The notes beneath the pieces are model-generated. The model saw nothing but the letters and a program-made list of their open reading frames with translations, made no database searches and had not been told where the DNA came from. A DNA stretch of 64,000 bases from assembly GCA_902539295.1 (NCBI GenBank), contig CACBIM010000002.1, positions 112,716 through 176,715 of the forward strand, given 5' to 3'. The position numbers and the translations under genes are program-made. This DNA comes from an uncultured SAR116 cluster alpha proteobacterium. Its GTDB lineage: Bacteria; Pseudomonadota; Alphaproteobacteria; Puniceispirillales; GCA-002684695. Position 1 is the first letter of the stretch; every line of letters begins with the position of its first letter. Positions 1-9,345 of the stretch are shown one piece after another.

Positions 1-332
1 CACTAAAAAAGCAAAGCTCATCTCCTGGTAGAGGAATTACCACTTTTGATGGCAGCGTTTATAAAGGACAATTGACAAAAGGAACTATAAGGGCCCTTGG
101 CTTTAACCAATTTATAGGCACTACAAGCATGGTAGATGAAGACGTTGTTTATAATGTGACAAAAGCTTTTTGGGAAAACCTAGATGATATCCATAAGACT
201 GCTGTTTTTCTTAAAGAGGTTACTAAAGAAACTGCCTTCACATCAGTAAACCTACCTTTACACAAAGGTGCTTATCGATATTACAAAGAACAAGGATTTA
301 ATGTTCCACAGAATATTATTCCAACAGATTAA
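1..332 (+). CDS. TAXI-family TRAP transporter solute-binding protein, C-terminal part (5' end outside window)
   Basis: The reading frame is open from the first base of the window (first full codon at 3) to the stop at 330-332, so this is the C-terminal end of a longer protein. The tail, with a segment reading AFTSVNLPLHKGAYRYYKEQ followed by GFNVP and a short end, is typical of TAXI-type periplasmic binding proteins of TRAP transporters. These have a last helix in which a conserved pair 'LHKGA.RYY.E.G' precedes the end. The next gene is the matching fused TRAP permease, separated only by a 12-bp hairpin, which supports the assignment. The substrate cannot be read from the fragment. An internal TTG at 72 is not a start. 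Confidence 0.8.
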   Translation, partial: LKKQSSSPGRGITTFDGSVYKGQLTKGTIRALGFNQFIGTTSMVDEDVVYNVTKAFWENLDDIHKTAVFLKEVTKETAFTSVNLPLHKGAYRYYKEQGFNVPQNIIPTD

Positions 333-341
333 AAAATAATG

Positions 342-376
342 ATTTCCTCAGGCCTAGAGCCTGAGGAAATATTTTT
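342..376 (+). terminator. Hairpin with T-tract between binding protein and permease; overlaps the permease ribosome-binding site
   Basis: A perfect 12-bp inverted repeat (342-353 with 359-370, loop CTAGA) is followed by TTTTT at 372-376 and directly by the permease ATG at 377. The 3' arm contains GAGGA (363-367), the only Shine-Dalgarno-like sequence for that ATG. The element could therefore act as a partial terminator, or hide the ribosome site, and so lower permease output relative to the binding protein. The structure is read from sequence; the function is inferred. Confidence 0.75.
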
Positions 377-2254
377 ATGAAAAAATTAATAATACAATCT
401 TTTTCTTTTATAAGTATATCAGCTGCTTTAGCCTTATCAATTATTGCAATTTATGCATCTGGTTTTGCTTTAATTGATCCAAAATTTCACAGAGCTTTAT
501 GTTGTGCTTTAGCTCTTATTACAATTGTTTTGTTACCTTATAGAAAAATTGAAAATAGTATCAAATTCTTGATATCTAGAATCACACTCGATTTTTTAAT
601 TATAGTTTTTGGTATACTCACAGTTCTGAAGTTTTATGATGTCCAATATATTTTAGAAAATGAATTATACGACGTTACTTATTTCGATGGTCTATATTCA
701 ATAGTTGGTTTAGGAATTTTTATTGAGGTTTGCCGACGCTCGTGGGGGTATGCTCTATTCTTTGTCGGTGTTTTTGCAGTAATATATTTATACTTTGGTT
801 CTCATTTTCCTAGTTTTTTACAGCATAGTGGCTTCAATGAAAGATTAATAGGTGAGAACCTTTGGTATAATATGAATAAAGGTGTATTCGGCACTATCAC
901 TAATATTGCAGTAAACACTGTATTTATTTTTATTCTTTTTGGTGTTCTTTTAGAAGGTACGGGTGCTGGCCATACTCTCTTGAAATTTGCATTTATTTTG
1001 ACAAGAAGGACTAGAGGTGGCCCTGCTCAGGCTGCAATTTTAGCAAGTTCAATGTTTGGAACAATGTCTGGAAGTGTAGTTGCGAATATTGTAGGAACAG
1101 GTACTTTCACAATTCCAATGATCAAGAAACGAGGGTTTACCTCAACTTTTGCTGGTGGGATTGAAGCAACTGCTTCCTCGGGAGGACAGATAATGCCTCC
1201 AATTATGGGAGCTGCAGCTTTAGTAATGGCTGATTTAACTGGAATAAATTATTTATCAATTGCTCTCGCAGCACTAATCCCTGCACTTTTATATTATTTT
1301 AGCCTGTTTTCAAGCGTTACAATGGAAGCGCGAAAACAAAACATAGAAATTAAAGAATTAGACATTGATAGTAGAATAACTGTCAGAGATTGGATTAATT
1401 CAATTTTATTTGTTGTTCCAATTTTTTTAGTAATTTTTTCTCTTTTGTTTGGTTCTTCTACATCAAGAGCAGGATTTTATGCTGTAATTTCAATACTTGT
1501 TTTGAGTTTTATAAATCCTGAAATTAGAAAAAACCCTGTTAAACTATTAAACTCTGTTATTAAAGGGGGTACGCAAGGTGCAAAACTTTTAATAGCTATA
1601 GTTGTAATTTCAATGTTAGTTGGAGCTATAGACTCAACAGGAATAGGAATAAAATTAGCATCTTTTATGAATGAATTAAGAGGAGACAGTTTATTTCTTT
1701 CTCTTACCTTGGCTATGATTGGAGCGCTTGTTTTAGGCATGGGAATGCCTACTCTGCCAGCTTATCTAATAATAATTGTTGTTATGGGACCAGCACTTCA
1801 AAATCTAGGTGTTTCCGTACTAATTGCACATCTATTTGTTTTTTACTATGGTGTTGCATCTAGTTTGACTCCTCCTGTAGCGCTAGCCGCTTATGCAGCT
1901 GCACCAATTGCTGGATCAAATCCTATAATTACTTCTTTAATGGCATTTAGACTTGGAATTGCAAAATTTATAATTCCATTTGCTTTTGCATATTACCCAT
2001 GTCTTCTCATTATTGAGAATTTTTCTTGGTTGGAGTTTATTTCAATTGTCCCACGTCTATTAATTTCAATCTGGTTTATAAATAGTGCACTTGCCAAATT
2101 TGATTTCACAAAACTATCTTGGATTGAAGTAATTCTTCGTTTGTCTGTTGGATTTGGAATTTTATTTATGGATGTTAGAATTCAGATTATTTGTCTTATC
2201 TTGGGTTCATTTTTATTAGCTTGGGATTTTCTTAGACATAAAAGAAGTATCTAA
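377..2254 (+). CDS. TRAP transporter fused permease (DctQM type, TAXI-associated)
   Basis: A 625-residue, very hydrophobic protein with many membrane segments, fitting the fused 4TM/12TM permeases that work with TAXI binding proteins in ion-driven uptake across the inner membrane. Residues 1 to about 180 form the small-subunit-like part. The DctM-like part follows, with the family's FGTMSGSVVANIVGTGTFTI block at about 227-246 and ASSGGQIMPPIMG at about 266-278. The second half repeats the pattern with GMGMPTLPAYLI and SLTPPVALAAYAAAP. It follows the TAXI binding-protein gene through a 44-nt spacer that is mostly hairpin. The substrate is unknown; the flavin and aldehyde dehydrogenases downstream hint at a hydroxy- or keto-acid. 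Confidence 0.9.
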   Translation: MKKLIIQSFSFISISAALALSIIAIYASGFALIDPKFHRALCCALALITIVLLPYRKIENSIKFLISRITLDFLIIVFGILTVLKFYDVQYILENELYDVTYFDGLYSIVGLGIFIEVCRRSWGYALFFVGVFAVIYLYFGSHFPSFLQHSGFNERLIGENLWYNMNKGVFGTITNIAVNTVFIFILFGVLLEGTGAGHTLLKFAFILTRRTRGGPAQAAILASSMFGTMSGSVVANIVGTGTFTIPMIKKRGFTSTFAGGIEATASSGGQIMPPIMGAAALVMADLTGINYLSIALAALIPALLYYFSLFSSVTMEARKQNIEIKELDIDSRITVRDWINSILFVVPIFLVIFSLLFGSSTSRAGFYAVISILVLSFINPEIRKNPVKLLNSVIKGGTQGAKLLIAIVVISMLVGAIDSTGIGIKLASFMNELRGDSLFLSLTLAMIGALVLGMGMPTLPAYLIIIVVMGPALQNLGVSVLIAHLFVFYYGVASSLTPPVALAAYAAAPIAGSNPIITSLMAFRLGIAKFIIPFAFAYYPCLLIIENFSWLEFISIVPRLLISIWFINSALAKFDFTKLSWIEVILRLSVGFGILFMDVRIQIICLILGSFLLAWDFLRHKRSI

Positions 2255-2264
2255 TGGTAAAAAA

Positions 2265-3731
2265 ATGGAACTGATTCTTGAAAAATTGATACCTATAGTT
2301 GGATCAAAAGGATGGAAAACTCCAAACATTAAAAATGCTAAATATGTCCATGATATTACTAATTTCAAAAATGGGAAACCATCAATCATACTTCTCCCCA
2401 AATCAACTCAGGAAGTTATAAAAATTATGCAAATATGTAATGACTTCTGTTGGCCAGTCTCGGTACAAGGAGGAATGACAGGATTAGTTCAAGGATCTGT
2501 TCCTTTTCACAATGAAGTCATTTTATCTCTGGAGAGGATGAACTCGATTTCAAATTTTGATAGAGTATCACAAAGTGCAACTGTAGAAACCGGCGTAACT
2601 CTTGAAAAGTTTCAAAAGTTTCTTGAAGAGAAAGGCTTTTTCTTTCCTCTTGATTTAGGTTCTAAAGGTAGTTGTTTTTTAGGTGGCAATTTAGCAACGA
2701 ATGCTGGAGGAACGAGGGTAATTAAATATGGCATGATGAGAGACCTTACTTTAGGGATTGAAGTTGTGTTGGCAGATGGAACTTTAATAAGCAATTTAAA
2801 TAATTTAGTTAAAGATAATTCAGGCTATGATCTCAAACAAATTTTTATTGGCTCAGAGGGAACTCTTGGAGTGATTACAAAAGCAACTCTGAAATTCTAT
2901 CATGAACCAAGGACCCAAAATGTTGCTTTTTGTGGTGTAGATAGTTTAGATGAACTTCTCAATTTACTAATTAGTTGCAAAAAAGAGTTAGGTAGTGACT
3001 TATCAGCTTTTGAAGTTTTATGGAAATCAACGTACGAATTTATAATAAGTTCAACTAGTATCAAGGCCCCACTTCCAACAAAATACAATTACTATGTTCT
3101 TATTGAAACTTTAGGAAATAAGCCTGCAATTGATGATAAATGGTTTTCTGAAATGTTAAGTAAATTTCTTTCTAAAAAAATTATTAAGGATGCCATTATC
3201 TCTTCATCACAAAAAGATATAAAAAATTTATGGAATGTAAGAAATAATACATCAACGGCATTTAAAACAATACCGCTACGAATGAACTTTGACATATCTG
3301 TTAATTTAAATTTGATTCAAAAATTTGTTGCTCAATTAGAAAAAGAGATCCTTGCATTTAAAGAAGTAAAAGATATTTTATTTTTTGGGCATCTAGGTGA
3401 TAATAATTTACACGCCGTAGTAGTATGTCATGAACTAAAAGAAAAAATCAAAAAAATCTTCTATAAAATTGTAGGTGAGTATAATGGGTCAATTTCTGCA
3501 GAGCATGGAATAGGTTTAGAAAAAAAAGCTTATTTACATTTAAGTCGATCAAAACAAGAAATTAAGCTAATGAAGGATTTAAAAGGAAGGTTTGACCCAC
3601 AAAATATACTAAACCGTAATAGGATTTTTAACTCTGATTTGGGTTATCAAAAAGGTTTAATTAAAAATAACACAAATGATGAATTGAAAGAAAAATTCAG
3701 ACCCGAGTTTTTAAGCTATTTAGCTAAATAG
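2265..3731 (+). CDS. FAD-binding oxidoreductase, GlcD / D-lactate / D-2-hydroxyglutarate dehydrogenase type
   Basis: A 488-residue protein with an FAD-binding-4 (PCMH) domain at about 35-215, including the flavin-contacting GGNLATNAGGTRVIKYG stretch (140-156) and GSEGTLGVIT (197-206). A FAD-linked oxidase C-terminal domain follows, carrying FGHLGDNNLH near residue 380 and SAEHGIG near 420. Family members oxidise D-2-hydroxy acids to 2-keto acids and pass electrons to a quinone or cytochrome. The start at 2265 lies 10 nt after the permease stop, so it probably belongs to the same operon. A D-hydroxy acid is a likely substrate for the transporter. The 3' end overlaps the convergent aldehyde dehydrogenase gene by 8 nt. 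Confidence 0.8.
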   Translation: MELILEKLIPIVGSKGWKTPNIKNAKYVHDITNFKNGKPSIILLPKSTQEVIKIMQICNDFCWPVSVQGGMTGLVQGSVPFHNEVILSLERMNSISNFDRVSQSATVETGVTLEKFQKFLEEKGFFFPLDLGSKGSCFLGGNLATNAGGTRVIKYGMMRDLTLGIEVVLADGTLISNLNNLVKDNSGYDLKQIFIGSEGTLGVITKATLKFYHEPRTQNVAFCGVDSLDELLNLLISCKKELGSDLSAFEVLWKSTYEFIISSTSIKAPLPTKYNYYVLIETLGNKPAIDDKWFSEMLSKFLSKKIIKDAIISSSQKDIKNLWNVRNNTSTAFKTIPLRMNFDISVNLNLIQKFVAQLEKEILAFKEVKDILFFGHLGDNNLHAVVVCHELKEKIKKIFYKIVGEYNGSISAEHGIGLEKKAYLHLSRSKQEIKLMKDLKGRFDPQNILNRNRIFNSDLGYQKGLIKNNTNDELKEKFRPEFLSYLAK

Positions 3732-5166
3732 AAGGTATTTCAGAAATATATTTCGTTTTCAAAAATGATTCTAATCCTTCTATACCATTTTCTTTTCCAT
3801 ATCCAGACTCATCTACACCACCAAAAGGTGCTTCTGGAACTGAGACTATAGTATGATTCACGCATACAATTCCTACATTAAGATTACTACCTAAAAAATG
3901 TGCGTTTTTTTGGTTCTCAGTGAAAACATATGATGCCAAACCAACAGACAATGAATTTGATTTTTCAGTGGCCTCCTCAATATCTTTAAATGGCAATATT
4001 GGAACTAAAGGTCCAAAAGGTTCTTCATTTAACACTCTAGATTTGGAGGATAAATTAGTTAAAACGGTAGGTTCATAAAAATAACCTTTATTACCAATTT
4101 TTTTTCCACCTAAATTAATACTTGATCCCTTTGATTTTGCATCTTCAACAAAAATTTCCATTTTTCTTAATTGTTTCTCAAATATCAAAGGACCCATATC
4201 AGTACTATCTTCTAACCCATTACCCAGTTTTATTTGTCTCGAAATATTTACAAAACCATCTACAAATTTTTTGTATATTTCATCTTGAACAAAAAATCTT
4301 GAAGGAGAAATGCAAACTTGGCCAGAATTTCTAAACTTCCATGGAGCAATTTTTGCAAGAACTTTATCAACATCCACATCATCACAAATAATTACTGGTG
4401 CATGACCTCCCAATTCTAGGGTGCATTTTTTTAAAGTGTTCGAAGATAACGATTGAAGATGCTTTCCAACTTCAACTGAGCCTGTAAAGGTGACGGCTTT
4501 TGGAATTGGTGATGCAAGCAAATAGCGTGAAATTTTGTCTGGTATTCCAAAGACAATATTTAAAACACCAAATGGCAAACCAGCTTCCATAAAACATTCG
4601 CCAAGAGCAACTGCAGTAGCTGGGGTTTCTTCACTTGGTTTTATGATTATTGTGCAACCTGCAGCTAAAGCAGATGCAACCTTTCTTATAAAATTTCCAC
4701 CTGGAAAGTTCCAAGCAACAAATGCAACAACTGGACCTATTGGCTCTTTAAAAACCATTTGCCTTGCTTGACTATCTCTTGAAGGTATAATTCTACCATA
4801 AGTTCTTTTACCCTCTTCAGCACACCAGATTGTAGTTTCAATAACCTGATTGATTTCTTGTCTTGACTCTCTAAGAGTTTTCCCCATTTCCATAGTAAGA
4901 GTTTTCGCAATTTCCTCTTGTCTGGCTTTAATTATCTCTACAGCTTTAAGCATGATCGATTGTCTTTTAAGTGGTGGAAATTTACTCCATATTTTAAAAG
5001 CTTTATGTGAAGATATTAGTGAATTATCCAAATCTTTATCATTTGCAATTGGTACATTTGATAAAATTTCTTCTGTTGCTGGATTAATTAAAGGCAATGT
5101 ATCTCTCTCTGAAGATTGTATCCATTTTCCATCAATGAGTAACTTAATATCTTGATTAAATTCCAT
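3724..5166 (-). CDS. NAD(P)-dependent aldehyde dehydrogenase (succinate-semialdehyde dehydrogenase-like)
   Basis: 480 residues, the normal length for soluble class I aldehyde dehydrogenases. The general-base region LELGGHAPVI and the nucleophile region NSGQVCISPSRFF, with catalytic Cys, are intact. The N-terminal signature LLIDGKWIQS and the C-terminal EAPFGGVDESGYGKENG resemble succinate-semialdehyde and glycolaldehyde-type enzymes (GabD/AldA group). It oxidises an aldehyde to the acid with NAD(P). It is transcribed toward the GlcD-like gene and overlaps its 3' end. Its promoter lies in the 133-nt gap shared with the divergent P450, which may be a pathway partner. The true substrate is not visible. 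Confidence 0.85.
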   Translation of the reverse strand: MEFNQDIKLLIDGKWIQSSERDTLPLINPATEEILSNVPIANDKDLDNSLISSHKAFKIWSKFPPLKRQSIMLKAVEIIKARQEEIAKTLTMEMGKTLRESRQEINQVIETTIWCAEEGKRTYGRIIPSRDSQARQMVFKEPIGPVVAFVAWNFPGGNFIRKVASALAAGCTIIIKPSEETPATAVALGECFMEAGLPFGVLNIVFGIPDKISRYLLASPIPKAVTFTGSVEVGKHLQSLSSNTLKKCTLELGGHAPVIICDDVDVDKVLAKIAPWKFRNSGQVCISPSRFFVQDEIYKKFVDGFVNISRQIKLGNGLEDSTDMGPLIFEKQLRKMEIFVEDAKSKGSSINLGGKKIGNKGYFYEPTVLTNLSSKSRVLNEEPFGPLVPILPFKDIEEATEKSNSLSVGLASYVFTENQKNAHFLGSNLNVGIVCVNHTIVSVPEAPFGGVDESGYGKENGIEGLESFLKTKYISEIPSI

Positions 5167-5299
5167 GCTTTACAGTAACAAATAGTTAAATAGATTAAAG
5201 ATATATTTTCAAAAGAAACTAAAATTATAATCTTCTAAATTAGAATTAATTATGAATTAGTTATTTACTTCTTAAAAACAGATAATAAAAATTAATAGT

Positions 5300-6505
5300 A
5301 TGGATATTAATAAATTTGATTTATACAACCCACCTGAAGATTTGGTTGAAAAAGCCTATTTATATTATTCACAGTTAAGAGAAAATAATCCTATCCATGA
5401 GAATTCAGATGGTTCCTTTATAGTAACATCTTATGAAACATTAGTTGATATCTACAAGAACCACCAATTATGGAGCTCAGATAAAAAGGAAGAGTTTAAG
5501 CCTAAATTTGGTAATTCGCTTTTATATGAACACCATACAACTAGTGTAGTATTTACTGATCAACCAGATCACACTAGAATTCGAAAAATTTTTCAACACG
5601 CTTTTACTCCCAGGGCCTTAGCACATATTGAGAACAATGTTGAACAACTAGTGCAAAGCTATATCGACGAAATGAAAGAGAAAAAGGACATAGAGTTTGT
5701 TAGAGATTTTTCATTCAGATTACCCGTCGATGTTGTATGTGATATTTTAGGTGTTCCAAAAGAAGATAGAAAACTTATCCGAGATTGGGCAAGACTAATA
5801 TTAGGGGCTCTAGAACCAACTCTATCGGAAGAACAATTTAAGAGTGGTTGCTCAGCTGTTTTAAATTTCAAAAACTATTTAAAAGATCAAGTGAATTTAA
5901 GGAAAAAAAATCCTCATCTCAGTCGTGATGGTGAGATTATTTCAACCTTAATAGACGCTCAATCATCAGGAATTGAATTATCTGAAGTTGAGCTTTTACA
6001 TCAATGTATTTTCATGCTTAACGCAGGCCATGAAACTTCAACAAATATGCTTTCACATGGTATGTGTGAGTTTATTAATAATAAAGATCAATTAGATTTA
6101 TTAAGAAATGATGAGACATTAATCAGTTCTGCCATTGAGGAAATTCTTCGCTACCACCCACCTATACAAGTGAATAATAGAAGAAATAAAAAAGATACAA
6201 TCTTGGAGAATAAGAAAATCCCTAAAGGAACGTCAGTTCATATGATAATTGCTGCTGCAAACAGAGATCCAAAACAATTTAATAATCCAGACAAATTTAT
6301 AGTTTCAAGAAAACCTAATAAACACTTATCTTTTGGTTTGGGAATTCATATTTGTGCTGGTAATACATTAGCAAGAATTGAAGGCAGAGTAGCATTCTTA
6401 AAATTAGTACGTTCATTCAAAGATTTTAATTTACAAGCTAAACCCAAGATAGCTAATAGGATACGCTTTAGAGAGATAGAACAACTCAATATTGAGGTTT
6501 CCTAA
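5300..6505 (+). CDS. Cytochrome P450 (bacterial class I type)
   Basis: 401 residues, soluble, no membrane anchor. Landmarks present: I-helix AGHETST (242-248, a variant of AGxDT), K-helix EILR (281-284), and the haem loop FGLGIHICAG with the axial Cys at 352. It should hydroxylate or O-dealkylate a small hydrophobic substrate using electrons from a ferredoxin and reductase, neither of which is encoded in the window. It stands alone between two minus-strand units and is divergent from an aldehyde dehydrogenase. An O-demethylation role yielding formaldehyde, or a side-chain oxidation, would fit; both are guesses. Confidence 0.92.
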   Translation: MDINKFDLYNPPEDLVEKAYLYYSQLRENNPIHENSDGSFIVTSYETLVDIYKNHQLWSSDKKEEFKPKFGNSLLYEHHTTSVVFTDQPDHTRIRKIFQHAFTPRALAHIENNVEQLVQSYIDEMKEKKDIEFVRDFSFRLPVDVVCDILGVPKEDRKLIRDWARLILGALEPTLSEEQFKSGCSAVLNFKNYLKDQVNLRKKNPHLSRDGEIISTLIDAQSSGIELSEVELLHQCIFMLNAGHETSTNMLSHGMCEFINNKDQLDLLRNDETLISSAIEEILRYHPPIQVNNRRNKKDTILENKKIPKGTSVHMIIAAANRDPKQFNNPDKFIVSRKPNKHLSFGLGIHICAGNTLARIEGRVAFLKLVRSFKDFNLQAKPKIANRIRFREIEQLNIEVS

Positions 6506-6518
6506 AAGGATTAATATT

Positions 6519-7655
6519 TCACAATTTATTTAAAACAGACAACAATTTGTCTATGTCTGTTTGATCATTATAATGAGCAAGTGATATTCTTATAAATCCA
6601 TTTCTTAAGCTACATATAATCCCATTATCAAAGAGAATTTTTGTTATTTTTGTTGAATCTATTTCATTATTAGAAATAGAAATTATATGTGAAGACAAAA
6701 GTTTCTCATTTCCATTAAGAGTTTTGAACTTGTCTTTATTTAATGAAGAAAGTAGATATTTTTTTAAATTTTCTGAATGAGAAGCAATATTCTGAATTCC
6801 AAGATTTAATATCTCTTTAATTGAAACATTTAGACTTTTAAGGGAAATATAAGACATTGTTGACTGAGTATATCTTTTTGCACCAAATGCGAGATCTAAT
6901 TTATCATTATTGATATTAAAAGGGTTTTTTGCACCCATCCATCCAGGCATTAATGGAGTTTTATTTATTAAGTTATCAGAAAGATATGCTATAGCTACAC
7001 CCCCATGACCACCAAGCCATTTATACCCACTGCAAACCATTGCATCACATTCTATCTTACTAATATCTAATGGAATTGCTCCTGCAGCTTGAGTAATATC
7101 GATAACAAAAGGTATATTAAGTTTTTTTGTTATTTTTTGTAAACGTTGTAAATCAATTCTACTTCCAGTTGCATACTGAATATAGCTCACTACTACAGCA
7201 ACTGTTTCGTTATCTATTATTTCAATAATTGAAGAAGTCAAATCAACATTTAAATTCTCATCAACGAAATGCGTTTTTAATTTATTTTTTTCGGAGAAGG
7301 CTTGCCATGGTCTAAATAAAGCAGGAAAGTCGCTTTTCACTAAAACAACCTTAGAGCCTTTTTTCAAATCTAATAAATAAGGTAATTGGTTAAGTAATTC
7401 ACTAGCACTAGACAGAATTGCTAGATTTCTAGAGTTACAATTAAATAACCTACAACATGTATTTCTTAAAGTTTGAAAAAAATTAACCTCGTCTTGATCT
7501 GACATATGAGCATTTCCATGTTTTGCAATTTCATTTAGAAATTCAATCATAGATGTTGCTGTTTTTTCTGAGACTAAACCTAATGACGCCTGATTTAAAT
7601 ATGTGAATTTTTTAAGTGTTTTATAATTTGATCTTAAAGAAAGTGAATTAATCAT
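6519..7655 (-). CDS. Class V aminotransferase family PLP enzyme
   Basis: 378 residues of fold-type I, class V PLP enzyme (cysteine desulfurase, kynureninase and isopenicillin-epimerase group). The cofactor region reads PFVIDITQAAGAIPLD, with the PLP-contacting Asp, and the Schiff-base lysine lies in CSGYKWLGGHGG. The desulfurase active-site Cys loop is not recognisable, so sulfur mobilisation is doubtful. It is the last gene of the homoprotocatechuate operon, 13 nt after hpaH. It may act on an amino-group-bearing precursor or be a general lyase or aminotransferase. It ends 13 nt from the convergent P450 stop. Confidence 0.75.
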   Translation of the reverse strand: MINSLSLRSNYKTLKKFTYLNQASLGLVSEKTATSMIEFLNEIAKHGNAHMSDQDEVNFFQTLRNTCCRLFNCNSRNLAILSSASELLNQLPYLLDLKKGSKVVLVKSDFPALFRPWQAFSEKNKLKTHFVDENLNVDLTSSIIEIIDNETVAVVVSYIQYATGSRIDLQRLQKITKKLNIPFVIDITQAAGAIPLDISKIECDAMVCSGYKWLGGHGGVAIAYLSDNLINKTPLMPGWMGAKNPFNINNDKLDLAFGAKRYTQSTMSYISLKSLNVSIKEILNLGIQNIASHSENLKKYLLSSLNKDKFKTLNGNEKLLSSHIISISNNEIDSTKITKILFDNGIICSLRNGFIRISLAHYNDQTDIDKLLSVLNKL

Positions 7656-7668
7656 TAATCAGTTTAAA

Positions 7669-8472
7669 TTAGTTAAACTTGCATTCAACAAAACCAAAAT
7701 CTCCAAAATCTGCGTAAAATTCATCACCTTTTCTAGCCTCTATTGGCCTTATAAAAGAGCCTGAGAGGATTATTTCTCCTGGACTGATTTTCTGATTATA
7801 TTCAGATAATCTTTTCACTAGCCAAATAATGCCTGTAATAGGATCATTTAAAACACCTGCGCCAAGACCAGTCTCTTCAACTTCATTATTCCGCATAACT
7901 ATAGAACCAACACGTCGAAGATCAAATTTTTGTGGATCATTTTTTTGGACTCCAGAAATTACACCTGCATTTGCAGCATTATCAGAAATAGTGTCAAAAA
8001 CTGTTCTCATTTTGCCTGTATTTTCATCCTTCCTAAAAATACGAGTATCTAAAATTTCTAAAGATGGAAATACATAATCAGTTGCCTGCAAAACTTCCTC
8101 ACGCGAAACTTCTCCTGCCAATGGCCCCTTCATGCAAAATGCAATCTCAGCTTCAATTCTTGTTTGTATAAACCTTTCAGTAGGAATTTCGTCTCCACTT
8201 TCAAAAAACATATTATCAAATAATATTCCGCTATCTGGTATATCAATTTTAAGCGCATCTTGCATTGCCTTTGAGGTAAGACCAATTTTCCAGCCTTCTA
8301 ATTTCAATCCCGAGTTAATTTTTTTCTTAACTAAAGCTGCTTGTATTTTATAAGCATCCTCCATATCAATTTCTGGAAATTGAACAGATAAAAGACCTAT
8401 CCTCTTTCTTGATATTTCAGCTTGAAATAAACTCTCTGCGGCTACCTCTATCTGGTTTTCTGTAAGAGGCAT
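7669..8472 (-). CDS. hpaH: 2-oxo-hept-4-ene-1,7-dioate hydratase (HpaH/HpcG-like)
   Basis: 267 residues, matching the 2-keto-4-pentenoate hydratase family in length. Characteristic stretches are LEGWKIGLTSKAMQ, the metal-binding IEAEIAFCMKGPLAG, and the C-terminal PGEIILSGSFIRP. The enzyme adds water to 2-oxohept-4-enedioate in the lower homoprotocatechuate pathway, in the cytosol, with a divalent metal. The start ATG at 8472 overlaps the stop of the upstream FAH-family gene (TAATG), with a GGAAGACGAG ribosome site, indicating translational coupling. The next expected enzyme, the aldolase HpaI, is not in this operon or window. Confidence 0.85.
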   Translation of the reverse strand: MPLTENQIEVAAESLFQAEISRKRIGLLSVQFPEIDMEDAYKIQAALVKKKINSGLKLEGWKIGLTSKAMQDALKIDIPDSGILFDNMFFESGDEIPTERFIQTRIEAEIAFCMKGPLAGEVSREEVLQATDYVFPSLEILDTRIFRKDENTGKMRTVFDTISDNAANAGVISGVQKNDPQKFDLRRVGSIVMRNNEVEETGLGAGVLNDPITGIIWLVKRLSEYNQKISPGEIILSGSFIRPIEARKGDEFYADFGDFGFVECKFN

Positions 8473-9332
8473 TACTCGTCTTCCACTGTGTTAATTAAAG
8501 TACCAATTCCTTCAACAGAAACTTCTATTCTATCTCCAGGCTTCAAAAACTTTGGTGGGTCAAACCTTGCTCCCGCACCTGTTGGAGTACCTGTAATTAT
8601 AATATCTCCAGGCATTAAAGTAGTGAAAGTTGATATATAGTTAATTTGCTTTGGAATATTAAATAGCATCCTACTAGTACGATCATTTTGTCGAACCTCA
8701 TCATTAACTCTTGTTTCAATTTCAATATCTTCAAGTTGTTTTTTATTTTTAAACGGAATTAGAAATGGACCAATAGAGCCAGATTTTTCAAAATTTTTAC
8801 CCTGGGTGACATTAAATTTAGCATGTCTTACCCAATCTCTAATTGTTCCCTCATTACAAATTGTTATAGCAGAGATATATTTATAAGCATCATCTTCTGG
8901 TATATGCCTACCCTCCTTGCTAACGACAATTGCAACCTCACCTTCATAATCAAGTTGTTTAGATACCTTGGGTCTGATGATAGGGCAACCATGTCCAACA
9001 AAAGATCTTGGAAACCTAACAAATAGTGACATATTTTGAGGGGTATTTTGACCATCTTTATACTCCTCATTTCTATCTGGATAATTTATACCAACACAAA
9101 TAATTTTTTCAGGATTTGAAATTGGTATACTATATTCATAAGATCCCTTAGCTATAATTGTTTCACTATCGTCAATTGAAGATATTAGTTTATCAAACCC
9201 ATTGTTTTTAACAACGTCGAATAAAGACTTCAACTCAGAATTTTTGTTGGTTAAATCAATTACTCCCTTATCAGTTTCAATACCAAAAATATTTTGATCT
9301 TCAACTTTGATTGATACAAATTTATTTAACAT
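8472..9332 (-). CDS. hpaG: Fumarylacetoacetate hydrolase family protein, HpaG-like decarboxylase/isomerase
   Basis: 286 residues with the FAH fold: CVGINYPDRNEEY, the metal site LDYEGEVAIVVSKEGRHI, and the C-terminal PGDIIITGTPTGAG. In the Hpa pathway this family decarboxylates 5-oxopent-3-ene-1,2,5-tricarboxylate and isomerises the product. E. coli HpaG is a double-domain protein of about 430 residues, whereas this is a single domain acting beside a separate isomerase (hpaF), as in other bacteria. It sits between hpaD and hpaH with a GAGGGG ribosome site before the ATG. Family-level assignment is firm; the precise step rests on context. Confidence 0.8.
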   Translation of the reverse strand: MLNKFVSIKVEDQNIFGIETDKGVIDLTNKNSELKSLFDVVKNNGFDKLISSIDDSETIIAKGSYEYSIPISNPEKIICVGINYPDRNEEYKDGQNTPQNMSLFVRFPRSFVGHGCPIIRPKVSKQLDYEGEVAIVVSKEGRHIPEDDAYKYISAITICNEGTIRDWVRHAKFNVTQGKNFEKSGSIGPFLIPFKNKKQLEDIEIETRVNDEVRQNDRTSRMLFNIPKQINYISTFTTLMPGDIIITGTPTGAGARFDPPKFLKPGDRIEVSVEGIGTLINTVEDE

Positions 9333-9345
9333 ATTCCCCTCTAAA

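Noticed and set aside
2254..2274. ATG overlapping the stop of the fused TRAP permease (TAATG) as a coupled start of the next gene
   Set aside because: It runs into TGA after six codons; the flavin dehydrogenase starts at 2265 in another frame.
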